DNA of 64,000 bases from Selaginella tamariscina (taxonomy: Eukaryota; Streptophyta; Lycopodiopsida; Selaginellales; Selaginellaceae): positions 372,001 through 436,000 of the forward strand of contig PUQB01000150.1 in assembly GCA_003024785.1 (NCBI GenBank), given 5' to 3'. The notes under the pieces were generated by a model. It did no database searches and was not told the DNA's origin. It worked only from the letters and a program-made list of their open reading frames with translations. A program made the position numbers and the translations under genes. Every line of letters begins with the position of its first letter. The stretch's first letter is position 1. Shown in pieces: positions 37,947-51,646 of the stretch.

Positions 37947-39686
37947 TTACAAGTAGCCTCCTGCCAGGGCTTCTTCCGCGGTCGAGAACTCGTGATGCAA
38001 AAGCTTCGACTGGTACTCCTGTCCCGCAGCCGAGAGACAACCAGGGGGAATCCGGTTGATGCTTTCCCAACGAGGTGCAAATCTGATTGTTCTGTGTACC
38101 TCCCTTCCACCAGCACCTTGTCATCCCAAGGTAGAAGCCAGGAGCAGAGTGGCTCGTGGCCGCACTCCCACACCGTCTCCAAGTCAATGAGCATCCAACC
38201 TTCGTCACACCTGAGAGTGTTCTTCCACCTCACGTCCCTGTGAACCAGACCTGCCGAGTGCAACGCCCTCAATGCCTTGAGCACGTCTCGGAGCGCATCA
38301 CGGAGTTCAGCTTCGTCAGTAACCATGTGATCGTATCCCACAGGCTTCAGAACCACTTTAAACGTTTCCACTCCTCTGCGGTCCACTTGGATCCTGGGCT
38401 CTCCCCTGACGAGTGTCGATGCCTTAACTGCAATATGCCCTGGTAACGTAGCCTGTAGTGGTGTACCCCTCAGCCACATGTTCCGACCATGGTTCTATCT
38501 TCTTGACTACTTCCGGATAATTGATCACCAAAGTCCTGGTGATCTGTTCGTTTGCCCCGTACTTGCAGGGTTGCAACGCGTTGAATGGCCTCGGCAAGGA
38601 AGGGAGCTGGTTGTAGACGTGTGTGAGGCTGAGAGCAACCCTCAGGAAGTTGATGGAAAGACGCAAGCAGTTGGCCTTGTCCTTGGGCGAGTGCATACTC
38701 AGCTTGGTGCTCAGAGTATCTGGAGCCTGCCCCTGTCTCATGGCCCATACCCCCATCTGGTTCCGAGCTAGAGCCACGCCTATTATCCACTTCACCGGCC
38801 CAAAATAATGGGCAGGGAGGGAGCAGAGTTTGCGCTGCAAGTCGATGACTGCCTCTTCTAGCTCCTCCCGCTTCTCCTCGAACTTAACGCACAGCCGGTT
38901 TAGGATCCAAAGCATCAAGTCGGGACGAGCAGCTTTTGTGGAAGCGCCTGAGTGATCAGTGACATTCCGGTTGATTTCGATACCCGACATGTCAACTAGT
39001 GCCACCAAGTCCAGCCATAGATTACAGAATGCCTGGTCCCAGATACTCTGTAGCATGTTTTTCAGACATACCTGGCAGTACTCTCGACGTCATGAAGTCA
39101 GTAACGTGACCCGTAATGCGCTCAGCCGGGTACAGATTTGAAGGCGTAAACATGGGAGCGACGAGCTCGCTGTCCAGCTTGGCGTAGGTGGCGGGACCAA
39201 TGGGCATGGGCAAAGGCAGTGGCTCTTCCAATGCCCTCCGCAAAGAATCAACATCCAGCACAGAGTAACTGAAGGATTGCATCACAGCGCGTGCCCAATC
39301 CTGACTTAGGTCCACAATCCCTGTGTAACAAAAACCAACATATAATTTTGCTGAGCGAGGCTGTGGTGCACCTACCTTCTCCCAGCACGAATTTGAAGTG
39401 GAAACAGTCCCCTTGTTTCGCATTTGTAGGCGAGAATCTCAGGTGAGAGCACAACAAGCGTCAAAGCGAGAATATAGGCTCGAGCGCCGTAGCTCACCTG
39501 CCCTACCGACCTGATCTTGCTCACCACATCCGCCAGCGTGGTGCCTGCAGAAACTCCAATCGCCCCAACAGTCGGATGCGCGGCCACAGCCTCCGGAGTC
39601 GGCGCCAGCGCCTCATTTGAAGTCGTCACACAGAAGAGATGCCTGCTCTTCGACTGCCCCAGCCGCTCGAAAACCTTGTCCGCCAT
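37947..39686 (-). pseudogene. Atypical protein kinase gene
   Basis: The start Met at 39686 opens MADKVFERLGQSKSRHLFCV. The first exon ends at donor GGGCAG|gtgagc (39498). A short second block (39376-39439, GDCFHFKFVLGEG) and a block from 39320 (GIVDLSQDWARAVMQSFSYS) follow. The kinase domain lies at 37950-38480: GYVTRA near the glycine-loop position, FKVVLKPVGYDH, VHRDVRWKN (catalytic loop intact), LIDLETVWECG (DLE where DFG is usual), TEQSDLHLVGK and a last segment STAEEALAGGYL before the stop at 37947-37949. Frame steps occur at about 39085, 38428 and 38050. The long N-terminal part is not recognised. DLE in place of DFG points to unusual metal binding or a pseudokinase. Confidence 0.65.
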
Positions 39687-39778
39687 TCCTAAAGCCCTAA
39701 CCTGGATTCTGTTGATGCAGTTTCATTCCTATGATTCAAGGCAAATCATTTTGACATGAATTTAGCCTTTGGTTGCAG

Positions 39779-39919
39779 ACAAGTGCCACGGTAACCTTCC
39801 GTGGGCCGTTCTTCAAGGATGATTTCTACGAGAGTTTCCAGGCGCCAAAGTTTTATGATTTCATCAATCCCGTGATTCAGGGAATGCGGATGAGTGGTTT
39901 CTCACACAAGCAGCCTTAG
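39779..39919 (+). CDS. Exon-like ORF, unrecognised
   Basis: After an acceptor TTGGTTGCAG (39769-39778) a 47-codon frame runs to a TAG: TSATVTFRGPFFKDDFYESF, then QAPKFYDFINPVIQGMRMSG. It lies head to head with the kinase gene start, 93 bp away. The composition looks like protein, with FFKDDFYE and PKFYDF words, but I cannot name the family. It may be the last exon of another gene scrap in this cluster. Confidence 0.35.
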   Translation, partial: TSATVTFRGPFFKDDFYESFQAPKFYDFINPVIQGMRMSGFSHKQP

Positions 39920-40392
39920 CAAGACCAGGGACCTTAGCCCATGAGCCTCCCCATCACTGCCCACTCTATTTCTGCAGCCACGTCATCAGCAGCCACGTAA
40001 GCCGCCACCTCATCATCTACGTCAGCCACCACCTCATCACTTATTATTCGTATATGCTGAATATGCTTGATGTAGCTTCGGTTTCTAATTGCGGCCCAGT
40101 GCGGGCCCCTGCTCTCGGACTTGTTGTATTCCTTGCCCCTCTTTTTGCGAAGGCGCTACTGCGGCGTTGCCGACTGTGAGGTAAATATCGATGCGGCCGG
40201 CATTTCTTGTTGGCGTCTGTGCTGTCTTTTGAAATGCGCTTCTAAAGATTGCATGTTCTTCCTGTGATTTCCGATTCTCTGCACAGAAGATTCAATAATC
40301 TTCTTTTTCTTGTTCATCTGATAGATTCCGTTGGGAAAGTTCTTCGAGAAAGGTTAACCTAAGGCGCAGCTAAATGAGCTTCTCTTCGGCAT

Positions 40393-40827
40393 ATGCGGTG
40401 GCTCTTGGCGATCTTTGTCCCCCGACGGTTTGGCTTAGTAAATGAGCTGAGATTTCCGGTCCGAAATCGTGCGAGTCCAACTTTCTTGCGGAAGAAAGTT
40501 AGCAAGCTCGCCGAAGCAGATAACATGGAGACAAAGGACGCGGTAGTAGCTTCTCCAAGAGAGATTGCAGACAGCAGTCCGTGGAGATTTTTGAGCCTGG
40601 AAGTTTCGAGCATTTCTAACCGTCGAGTTTTGAATGCTCAAATTCATCCGCTCGTGTGCTCGTTCCTGTGCCTGGGTAACGATCGTGTGAAGAAGAGGTA
40701 TGTCATCTACATCCAGAAGCCGATCAGGATGCTGTTTCTAGAGTCCCGACGAAAAGAGGGCTTGTGCTTGGGCCTGGAATATTCCAAAAAATCTCCTAAA
40801 ATATTTTTAAATATTCCTAGAATGTAG
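40393..40827 (+). CDS. Unrecognised ORF, 144 codons
   Basis: An open frame starting MRWLLAIFVPRRFGLVNELR, with a middle part (PREIADSSPWRFLSLEVSSI; IHPLVCSFLCLGNDRVKKRY). G+C is higher than in the surrounding DNA. The upstream 250 bp has a UTR-like look, and another short frame (MSFSSAYAVALGDLC at 40374) overlaps the start. The last 20 codons run into an AT-rich stretch (AATATTCC words) that looks like a repeat, so the true end may be missing. No family recognised. Confidence 0.3.
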   Translation: MRWLLAIFVPRRFGLVNELRFPVRNRASPTFLRKKVSKLAEADNMETKDAVVASPREIADSSPWRFLSLEVSSISNRRVLNAQIHPLVCSFLCLGNDRVKKRYVIYIQKPIRMLFLESRRKEGLCLGLEYSKKSPKIFLNIPRM

Positions 40828-40839
40828 GTCGGCAAATAT

Positions 40840-41096
40840 TGATAAAGGAGGAAATGCCCAAGTCGGAGAAAGGAAGATTTGGCGACTTCAAGCTCACCAG
40901 AATTCACCAAGTACCAAGAGTGGGAGACGGTGATTCTAACTCCTACTCCAACTGAAGTAGACGATTTTAACTTCTATTCGAACCTGAAGTAGAACACTGG
41001 TTCAAGACTCCTACTCCAACCAGAAGTAGACGATTCTAACTTCTACTCGAACCTGAAGTAGAACACTGGTTCAAGACTCCTACTCCAACCTGAAGT
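40840..41096. repeat. Tandem-repeat block, left part
   Basis: Repeated words CTCCTACTCCAAC, GAAGTAGAACACTGGTTCAAG and GACGATTCTAACTTCTA, about 90 bp per unit. The same words continue at 52853 on the far side of element B, which shows that B split this block. Confidence 0.7.
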
Positions 41097-41334
41097 TGTC
41101 AATGAATCCACAATTTATTTGAGACAATGCTTAGGATATGCCACATAGATATTCAGGACCAGATTCAAGGTACGCGGACTAGTGGACCAAATTCAATGTG
41201 TAAGGGAGGCTAGGGTCGAGGTTTCAGCATTCTGATTCAACATCAGTTGTGGGCCAAACTTATATCTTCTTTTTCTTTCTTCATAATTCCAGTCTTATTC
41301 CGCTCTTCATTCTGTTCATGGCTCGACCTTGACA
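41097..41334 (+). repeat. 5' LTR of element B
   Basis: 238 bp, TGTCAATG ... CCTTGACA. It is followed by GTTTGAATTGGAATCCC, the same sequence type found inside the LTR of element A and the probable primer binding region. I could not match it to a tRNA by eye. Confidence 0.8.
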
Positions 41335-44300
41335 GTTTGAATTGGAATCCCCTACACGCCAAGTCCAGCTTCCACAATGGTTCCTCAACAACAGTGATTA
41401 GCTTGTGGCTGAGCTGAACAACCTCTGTGATGAGGTCTAAATACTGCGCACGCAAAATGAGCAACTAGAAAAAGAGAAGTGGGATTTGAACAACATCAAC
41501 ACCATACAACAGCAAGCAGATCAAACTCTTGAACATCAAGTCACGAGCTTACACTCAAATTCAAGAAAGTCAGCGGTTTGAACAACAACTAAAGGATCTC
41601 ATGCACCAAGTTCAAGCATTGCAGGCTAGTGCTCCAGGTGCTAGAAGCTCTTCTATACCAAGGGAGCCAAGGTCAGCTACCGGAGAGGTTCAATGGTACC
41701 AGATCCAGTTTTTGTGGATTCATGAACTAGGTACGCTTGGTTATAAGATGAACCCTAGCTGTTACGTTGATGACCTTGCAAGGGTGGGTCTGGTCAGTCT
41801 CCTTCTCATTGGCACTGCCGGCAAGGGTGGGTCTGGTCAGTCTCCTTCTCATTGGCACTGCCGGCTCGTGGTTTCGCAACCTTACTAGAGAAGGATGATC
41901 ATGTGTTGGACAACTTTGAGTTGTTCATTGAAGAGTTCAAATGTTGCTTTGGTGACATAGACAATATGCACATGGCTATCAACAAGATATGCCGACTCCA
42001 ACAAGGTAACCACCTTGCATCAGTATATGCATCCGAGTTCCGTCTACTAGCTTGCAATGTGCCATGGGACGAAAAGGCCTTGATATATTAGTTTTGTCAT
42101 GGACTTTGCAATGACGTTAAGGACCTTCTGCTCATGTTTCATGATGATCCAATGTCTCTTTCCGAGGCCATCAACCATGTAGTGCGATGTGACAACCGGT
42201 TGTTTGAACAACGCTCCGAAAGACTCCAACAAGGCCGCCCAAGTGAGTACACCTATGTTTAGCCGTGTCACCACCCTTAGCGACATTGGCAATAACCCCT
42301 ACTCCTATTCATGTACATGGTCCAGTGCCCATGGATTGCACCGTGACTCAAGCTTGTCACCAAGGACCCCTAACTGCAATAGAGAAGTAGCATCATAGGG
42401 TTAAATGGGTTATGTCTTTACTGTGGTTGTGCAGGACACATAGCCCTCCATTGTCCAAACAAGCCCAAGCAGATTGTCAACCACATCACCCTGTAGATCC
42501 TTAGCCGATCATGGTAAACCATGCCCTCCCAAGAAGTTTGAGTCAACCATGTTTAGCTCGGAAGTCCCAAGCCTTTGAGCGAAGTAAACAGTTTTGAGGT
42601 CCTGAGCAGGCTAGATGAAGTGTTAAACGAGTAAGTCCAACCAAAATTGGAGCCATTTGGTTGGACAGACCATAGCACAAGGAATCCCTATAGACAACTA
42701 GCTTCATCTCATTGTCTTGAGTCAGCCAATTCTTTGCAACGCAAATTGTTTTGCTCATAGCAAAAGGTCGTAGAGTCATTGTCCCAACATGAATGCTTGT
42801 TTCATGGACCACAACTTTGCTCTTCGCATTCCATCACCCTGAAGAAGCTTCCATACTGAGTTCCTGTTTTAGTTGTGGATTCCAAGTCCATGGCATCTGG
42901 TGCTGTTGTTGAGTCAGAGCCATTGCAAGTCATATTGGGGGAAGCCTCTATACCATTTCTTTCAACTTGATCAGCACTCCAGAGTACCTAGTCATCCTTG
43001 GTACACATGGTTTGAGCTACACAACCTGTGTATCAACTGGCAAAGGTGATGTTTCAGTTTGCCACAAGAAGCTAGGGATTCTGGAGCTCCAACTGTTCAC
43101 AACCAGCCCTTGTAGATTTGCACAATTTCCTGGATGAGTTCTTGCAGGAGGGTTTGCAATTGTCGATTTTCGTAGTTGTGATCAATCCGGCCTCTTAGCA
43201 CCATTCTAACTAACCCACCAACCAACTTCTTGTCAAGTACCATGACTTCGCCGATGTATTCAACAAGGTCAAAGCCAGCAAGCTTCTCAAACATCGACCC
43301 TATGACTGCCCAATCGATCTTGCTAAAGGTGCGCAACCTCCTTGGGGATCCATTTATGGGCTCTTGCCCATCAAACTTAAGACCCTTTCAGAAGTATATC
43401 GAGGAGAATCTTTCCACCGGATTTATCGACACTTCAAGTCCCTAACTAGCGCACCATCTTCTTCGTCAAGAAAATAATGACTTGTTACGACTGTGGTGGA
43501 TTGCCAGGGCTCAACAAAGTCACCATTATCTAGCTTGCCCAAGATGTCCTTGCCGGTACCCCTTGCCACTAATATCTAGCTTGCTAGAGTGTCTTGCAGG
43601 AGCCAAATATTTCACCAAAATTGACTTACAAGGTATGTACAACTTAGTTAGGATTTGACTTAAAGACGAGTGGAAGATTGCGTTTCGCACGCAGTATGGA
43701 CATTTCAAATACACCGTGATGCTGTTCATGCTCACAAATGCACCATCCATTTCTCAACACATGGCCAACGACATCTTTTACGAGTTCTAAGACCAGTTTG
43801 TGATTGTATTCCTTGATGACATCTTGACATATTCCAAGACATTGGAGGAGCATGAACATCAAGTACGATTGGTGTTACAAAAGTTGTAGGATCACAACTT
43901 GTCTACGAACTTGAAGAAGTGCAACTTTGAGCATGACATGTGGAATTTATGGGGTACATTGTCTCATCCCATGGAGTTTCCATGGATCCTACCAAAGTGC
44001 GTACAATGCTTAATTGGCAGGCTTCAAGTTCAATTCGAGATGTTCAATGTTTTCAAGCTTCGCTAATTTTTACCACAAGTTCATCAAGGATTTCTCTAAG
44101 ATCGTCTTACCACTCATTAAGCTTATATAGAAGGACAAGGAGTTCACTTGGTCATTGGAAGTTGAGGTGGCGTTCAAGGCGCTTAAGCAAGCATTCACCT
44201 TTGCACCAATCCTTGCTCATTTGGACCTGAGTAAGCCCTTCATCATCAAGGTCGATGCATCGGTTTTTGCCCTTGGGAGTATCCTCTCTCCAACACAAAT

Positions 44301-46058
44301 GGACGAACAATTTCATCCAGTGGCTTTTCATTCATGCAAGTTCTCGCCAACGAAATTAATTACGAGGTTCATGATAAAGAACTTTTAGCCATCGTGGATT
44401 CGTTCGAGGAGTGAAGAACAGTTCCTGGAGGGCTCTTCGCACCAGGTGACTGTTTATAATGACATCAAAACCTTGTGTACTTTCATATAGCACCAGTTCT
44501 GAGTTGGAGGCAGTTTTGTTGGGCACAATTCCTAGCATGGTTCGATTTCATCATCGTGTATCGGTTGGGCACTCACCAAGGAAAATTTGATGCTCTTTCT
44601 CAGCGTTCATACCTTGCTCCCTGTCCAGGAGATGCAACTTTCGATCAACAACGATTGTGTTGTTGGGACTGAGTCTAGATGTACAAGGGCATAAACAAGC
44701 AGCCAACTTAAGGAACCATGGTGCCGAAGCTCCCAGGTCAGCGGGACTGAGGAACTCTAAGTAAGACTTCATCATGGCTAATTGGAACCATGGTGCCAAT
44801 GCCCCCCAGTCAACAAGACTTGGGAATCTAAGTGGACTTGATCATGGCCAACTGGGAACCGCAAATGCCGCAAGCTCCCAAGTCGGCGGGACTTAGGACC
44901 TTTGAGCGGACTCTAGTCAAAGGGAAAGTGATGGTTGCTAGGACATTTCTTGCTCCAATCGACCATAGCATCTCAAAGGCAATTTGAGCTGCGTTACCTA
45001 AGGACACCTTGCCCAAGATGTCCTGGATCACATTGTACCAGATAGAGCCTCAACTTCCAACTGTCATCACCCTCGCTCAGACTATGCCAAGTTCAAGATA
45101 TGCAATGGGTTGTTGTACAATTGGCTTCTTTACATACTAGAAGGTTCTTGTCAGCTTAAGGTGTTACAATGCTGCCACGACACTCATGTTGTCGGTCATT
45201 TCGGAGTTCAGAAGACGCTTGAGCTAGTTGGACGAGGTTATGGTTGCTACAACCCTTGCATGGTCCTTGGAAGTCGATTTCCATGGATTTTGTCACTAAC
45301 CTTCCACTCTCCAAAGGGTATGACGTTATCTTGGTAGTGGTTGATAAATTCTCTAAGATGGCTCATTTCCTCCCATGTACCAAACCATCACTAGTGAATC
45401 AACAGCCAACTTGATCTTGCGGGAGGTTTTTCGTTTCATGGTCTTCTAGATGACATCGTCAGTGATCGGGGACCTCAGTTTATTGCCAAGTTTTGGAGGC
45501 ATTTGCTTGAGCTCCAAGCTCCCATCCAGCTACCACCCTCAAACTAATGGACAAATAGAACGCACCATCCAAACCTTGAAGCAGTAACCTTCGCTGTTTC
45601 ATCACCTACTAGTAGGACAATTGGGTTGACATCTTGCCTCTTGCAGAGTTTGCTTACAACAACTCTGCACATGCTGCAACAGGGCAATCACCTTTCTTTA
45701 GCAACTTTGGTCGACATCTCTGTTGGACCCTACATGCTCCTATTTCAACTCCAGTTAACCCTGCTGCTGAAGATCGCCTTGCTCAGCTTTAGCATCTTCA
45801 TGAGAAAACTCCTTCATCAACTGCATCATGCACAAGATACGTATCAACATTTTGTCGATTGCCATCAGAGTCCTACTTCCCCTTATCAAGTTGGTGATTA
45901 AGTCTGGCTTCTCCAATGACATTTTTGGACTACCCGACCTTGTCAAAAGCTTGATTATCAATGCCTGGACCCTTCCCAAACATTGGTAAGATCAATGATG
46001 TCACTTTTCGTCTTCAGCTCTCTCCTTCTTTGAAGATCCATCTTGTCTTTCATATCTC

Positions 46059-46656
46059 TGTCAAGCCACGATCCAGGAACCAGGAAGAGAACAGGATTCC
46101 AAGGACAGAAGGCTTGACTCAGGAACAGGACGGACTAGGAGCAAGACAGGATCAAGGATAGGATCCGGGAGCAAGACAGGAAAGCAGGACAGGATCCAGG
46201 AACAAGACAGGAACAGGACAGGATCCAGAGGACAGGATCCAGGAAGGACAGGAAACAGGAGCGAGACAGGAACAGGACAGGAAACAAGACAAGACGAGAT
46301 TGATCGTAGTAAGACTGGTGTTGATAGTAACTGATTGTACAACAATTAGGTCGGAGCTTTTATGCTCACAACTCCAAGAGCTAATCTAGGCATGCATGCA
46401 AAAGTGGTTGCATGCATGCAAAAGTGATTGCATGCATGCAGAGGCTAAGATGAGTCCACATGTCCCTTATCCTCTAGGCATATCCTGTGGCATATCCTGT
46501 AGGAATATCCTGCAACCGAATCCTGTGTCCGGAATCCTGGTAGGAATATCCTGTAGGAAATCCTGCAACCCATATCCTGTATCCGGAATCCTGTAGGAAA
46601 GTCCTGCAACCCATGTCCTGTATCCGGAATCCTGTATTCTGTATCGGGTCGTGACA
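46059..46656 (-). repeat. 3' LTR of element C
   Basis: 598 bp, TGTCAAGCCACG ... GGGTCGTGACA. It contains two internal minisatellites: ACAGGATCCAGGA / AACAGGAC words (46130-46290) and ATCCTGTAGGAAAGTCCTGCAACCC-type words (46480-46640). Confidence 0.9.
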
Positions 46657-49600
46657 GCACCTCCTCCCTAAAGACGAGTTCCACGAGTCTTGGGACCTGG
46701 TTTAGCAGGATAATGCCGATGGAAGGCAGCAACCTTGGAAGAAGCATGGAGTAAGTTGGATGCAGGTTCCCAAGTGCGATCAGTAGGCAGGTACCCTTTC
46801 CAATCCACCAAGTATTGGAGTTGGTGACGATGAAGACGAGAGTCAAGGATGGCTGCAACTTCGTACTCAGGTTCAGTGTCAATGACCACAGGAGGGGGAG
46901 GAGAAGAAACACGACCGGAAGAGAAGAAGGATGATACGGCTCCAACAAAGAGGTGTGAAACACAGGATGAAGTTTCACCGTGGATGGTAACTCGAGTCGG
47001 AAAGCTACAGGATTTACCTCCGCCACGATCCTATAAGGGCCCAATCGTTGAAAATCCAACTTAGAAGAAGGCCTGTTGGTGCGAATGTGTCGACGAAGAA
47101 GCCACACGAGATCACCAATCTTGTATGCAGGTGCCGGCTGACGGTGAGCATCAGCATGATGCTTGTATCGTTCCTGTGCCTGTTGAAGATGAACCTGGAG
47201 ATCATCCTGTACCTGCCGAAGATGCTGAAGACGATCCTGTACTGCAGGAGCGGAAGAAGGAGAAGCGGGAGGAGCAAAGTCAAAACGTGGATGGTGGCCT
47301 GTAAGAGCAAAGAAAGGTGTCTGTCCTGTAGATGCGTGGATGGAGTTGTTGTAGGCAAACTCCCCATTGGAAGGAGGTCCAACCAGTTGTCCTGCTGGTA
47401 ACTGATGAAGCAACGAAGATACTGTTCTAAGGTCTGAATTGTGCGTTCGGACTGCCCATCGGTTTGTGGGTGATATCCTGAAGAAAGATCCGCTTTGACC
47501 TGTAGACTCCGAAGAAGCTCTCGCCAAAACTTGGACATGAATTGTGGACCTCGATCGGAAACAATGCTCTCAGGAAGACCATGATGTCGGAACACCTCGC
47601 GGATCACCAACTCGGCAGTTGTCTGACCTGTAGCTGTCTTGTTGCAGGGTAGGAAATGAGCCTGCTTGGTGAAACGGTCAACCACCACAAGAACTGCATC
47701 AAACCACGAGAAGGAGGAAGATCTGTGAGGAAATCCATAGAAATGGATCTCCAAGGAGCAGACGGAACAGGAAGAGGACGAAGAAGACCAGAGGGTGCAT
47801 GATGAGGCATCTTCGACCTGCTACAAGTGTCACAACTCCGTACAAACCTCTCCACAAAACCTCGCAACCCAGGCCACCAATAGTTGCGAGTCACCAACTC
47901 CACTGTCTTGGCCACACCAAAATGTCCTGTAGCCGGGGTATCATGACAATCCTGTACCACACGAGTCCTGAAATACCAACAGGAACGTACAGGAGACCTT
48001 CCCGGTACAGGAGTCCATCCTGTATGGTGAACAGGTTGTAGTCTGGACGGGAACTGGAGGAAGAGGAACTTGCAACGTCAGGATGAATGTGTGAGAACAC
48101 ATTCTTTGCCAAGTCGTCTGTAGCCAACTGCGAACGGAGTCCTGTAGGAGTGTTGAATTTGCTGGAGCCTGATGAACCTGCAGTGCCGCAAGCCGGAAAC
48201 GATCAGGACCCAACAACACTTGCCTTTGACAGTCAAATGCAGGATCGCCCGGGCTTGGTGCAAGGTAAGAGCGCCTAGACAATGCGTCCGCCTTGCCATT
48301 CCGAAAGCCGGGCCTGTAGACGATGACGAAGTCAAAACGTGATAGGAACTCTGCCCACCTAGCCTGTCGCCGACTGAGGACCCGAGCCGTTTGAAAGTAC
48401 TCCAGGTTCTTGTGATCCGTAAGAACTTGTACAGGATGTGCAGCACCTTCCAGGAAATGCCGCCACTCCTCAAACGAATCCACAATGGCCTTGAGTTCCT
48501 TGTCATGAATCTCGTAGTTGATCTCCGCCGACAGGAACTTACGAGAGTGAAAGCTACAGGATGAAGCAACTTGTCCTCTCCAACTTGCGATAGGACGGAT
48601 CCTACTGCAAAATCCGAGGCATCTGCTTCAATGAAGAAAGGATGAGAAGGGTCAGGATGTGCTAAAATCGGAGCTGTCGTGAAAACGTCCTTGAGTGTTG
48701 TGAACGCGTGTTCCGCCTTGTCGGACCAAGAGAAAATCCTGTGCGCTTGGTGAGTTCTGTGAGTGGAAGTACACGCTTGGAGAAGTCCTGTATGAACCGC
48801 CTGTAGAAGTTTGCAAAGCCAAGGAAACATTGTACATCTCGTACCGACTTGGGCCTCTCCCACTCCACGATGGTCTTCACCTTGTGCATGTCCATGGAAA
48901 CGCCAGCAGGAGAGACGATGTAGCCCAAGAACTCCACCGAATCCCTATCGAAAAAACACTTCTCCAACTTCGCGTACAGGCCATGCTCGCGAAGCCGCTC
49001 TAAAACTAGTCGTACATGCTTGTCATGTGCCGCCTGGTCCTTGGAGAAAATCAAGATGTCGTCGAGGTAGATCACCACAAACTGGTCCAAGAAGTCACGG
49101 AAAATGTCGTTCACCATGTGTTGGAACACAGCTGGGGCATTGGTAAGGCCGAAAGGCATTACCGTGTACTCAAAATGTCCATACCTTGTACGAAAGGCAG
49201 TCTTCCACTCATCGCCGGGACGAATCCGTACAAGGTTGTAGGCCCTCGTAAGTCGATCTTCGTGAACACCTTTGCTCCTCGCAGCCGATCGAGAAGTTCC
49301 GGGATCAATGGCAACGGGTACCGATTCCGAATGGTGACTTGATTCAAACCCCTGTAGTCCACAACCAAACGTAAACTCCCATCCTTCTTCTTGACAAAGA
49401 AGATAGGAGCTCCTGCAGGGGACTTTGAGTGACGAATGAAGCCGGATGCCAAGTTGTCCTCGATGTACTGACGAAGAACCTCCAACTCTGTGGGTGACAA
49501 TGCATAAATCGGTCCGAATGGTGGAGTCTTTCCTTCCGCAAGATCAATAGGACAGTCGTAGGACCTGTGAACAGGAAGAACTGCAGCCTTGTGCTTGTCA

Positions 49601-51646
49601 AAAACGTCCTTAAAGTCGTGGTACTTGGATGGTAGGGAAGAAGGAGGAGAAGGAGAAGGAGAAGGAGAAAAACAGGGGAGTCGGATACAGGAAAGGTAGA
49701 AGAGGACGTAGGAGTTACTTGAAAGGCAAAAAGGTGGAAGGGAGCAGGATCAGTGGCGAGTTCATGCATGGTAGTGGTAAGAACTCGGAGAGGAGAAGGA
49801 GGGAGCTGTGACTGAAAAAGAGGAAGGATCTTGGGGGATGGAACAGAGGCAGGGTAACAGAAAGAAGCAGGATTGGAAAAAACCTGTGTGGGTGTTGATG
49901 AGTGTACAGGATTGGAAGAATCCTGTACAGGAGTCCGTGGTTGCGCAAGAGTGGAAGAAGCCTGCGAATGTGCTGACGAATCAACAGGAGGTGGACAGGA
50001 GTGGGAGAGCCTGCGATGTGCTGAGGAACTGACATGAGGTGAATCCTGTCGAGGAGGAGTCTTCAACACTGGTACAGGAACAGGTACGGTCAATCCTGTA
50101 GCTTGTACTGCCTCAGATACTAAGGATGTATCCTGCACGCAGGAAGGTACAGGATTGATCCTAGCAGTTGGAGAGGAAAACGTGAGCGTCCTAGACCTCC
50201 AGTCGATCTGCGGATTTGCAACAACGAACCATGGCATGCCCAAAATGATGGGAGTCGACCGAGTCTTGATCAAGTTGAAGGAAATTGAACAGTTGAATGT
50301 GCCATACCTGCAGGAGAGAGGTTCGGTAGCATGGGTAACTGCACCAGAAGCAATTAGACGCCCATCGGCCACCTCTACAGGAACTGCACGCTTCAACTTC
50401 ACCACCGAAATGCCATGTTGAGTTGCAAACGTGTCATCCATGAAGCATGCATTTGCACCAGTGTCTAACAAGGCAAACTCCATGAGCTCTCGATTATTAA
50501 GATGAATGTGTACAGGAAACTTAAGTGATGGGATGGTATGAGCAGCACCAATGGAGCCTGCACCTACGTCCAACTTCGCGGCTCCTAGACGAAGTGGACA
50601 TTGGAGTTTTCCGACTGAACTTCAGCTTCAACTTCACGCGTCTTGAAGTTCCTGGCTTTAATAGGACAATCTGCCACCTTGTGTCCTGCTCCACCACAAT
50701 ACAAGCACAGGTTCTCACTGCGACGACGTTGCTTCTCGGCAGCGGAAAGAGGGCCACGCTTGGATTTCTCAACCTCCATAGGAACTACTCCAGAAGGTGG
50801 TGCAGGAACATGTACCACAGCTGCAGGATTGGTTTGCAGGAACTGCTGACGGGATCTTTCCTGACGACGCTCGAACAAACGGTTGTCGCAACGAACAGCT
50901 TGTTGCATGATCTCCGCTAATGTTTGGGCATCCGGTAACGTAAGGAGAAGGTCCTTCACGTCGTCCCTCAACCCAAAACGGAAGTGTTCGATCAATGCAG
51001 TCTCGTCCCATGGAATGTTCGTGCAAAGTTGCTGAATTCGGATGCGTAGACGGAAGCTGGTCGGGATCCTTGAGTGAGCTTCCGTAACTTCGTGCATGCA
51101 GAACGGTACTTATCAGGATCTCCAAAACAGGCTTCAAAGGCAGCCACGAAACCTTCAAAGTCTTCCATCAGTGGATCGTCACGCTCCAGCAAGGGGGCAA
51201 CCCAAGCCCGTGGAGATCCACTTAGTAAGGATGCCAAAAGACCCACCTTTTGAGCATCAGTAGCGCCGTGGTTGCATACGGATCAAGAGCCGGATCTGAT
51301 TCAGGAAACCTTGGAAATCGGCACGATTACCACTGAACTTCTCTGGCATGCTAACCTTCGGCTCCGAAGAAAAGTTTGATGAAGAGGGAACCACCGATGC
51401 CTGGGAGAGCCTGCGCAGCAGCCTTGGAGGATGCATCAGCAGCTGCATGTGCCGCAGTGGTGGAACCTTGCAGGTCGGTGACCACTTGGCGCAAAGTGGC
51501 CAGCTCATGAAGTAACATTTGGTGCTCGCGTTGAAAGCGCTCAAAATCAGCCATGATCTAGGAAAGAAAAAGGAGGAAAATGAAGGAAAGGAATCAAGAA
51601 AAGGATAGCTGGAAAACGGAGAACTATGAAGCAGTTACTATCAAAC

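Noticed and set aside
40393-40647. Overlapping minus-strand frames at 40359-40647
   Set aside because: No domain pattern, and the plus-strand frame is longer and has a more protein-like composition, though it is also uncertain.
46396-46596. CRISPR-like array of CCTGTA-spaced repeats
   Set aside because: Units have no regular spacers and lie inside LTRs; this is a minisatellite in a plant retrotransposon.
49629-50032. Gly/Glu/Lys-rich plus-strand frames
   Set aside because: Antisense shadow of the minus-strand coding region of element C.
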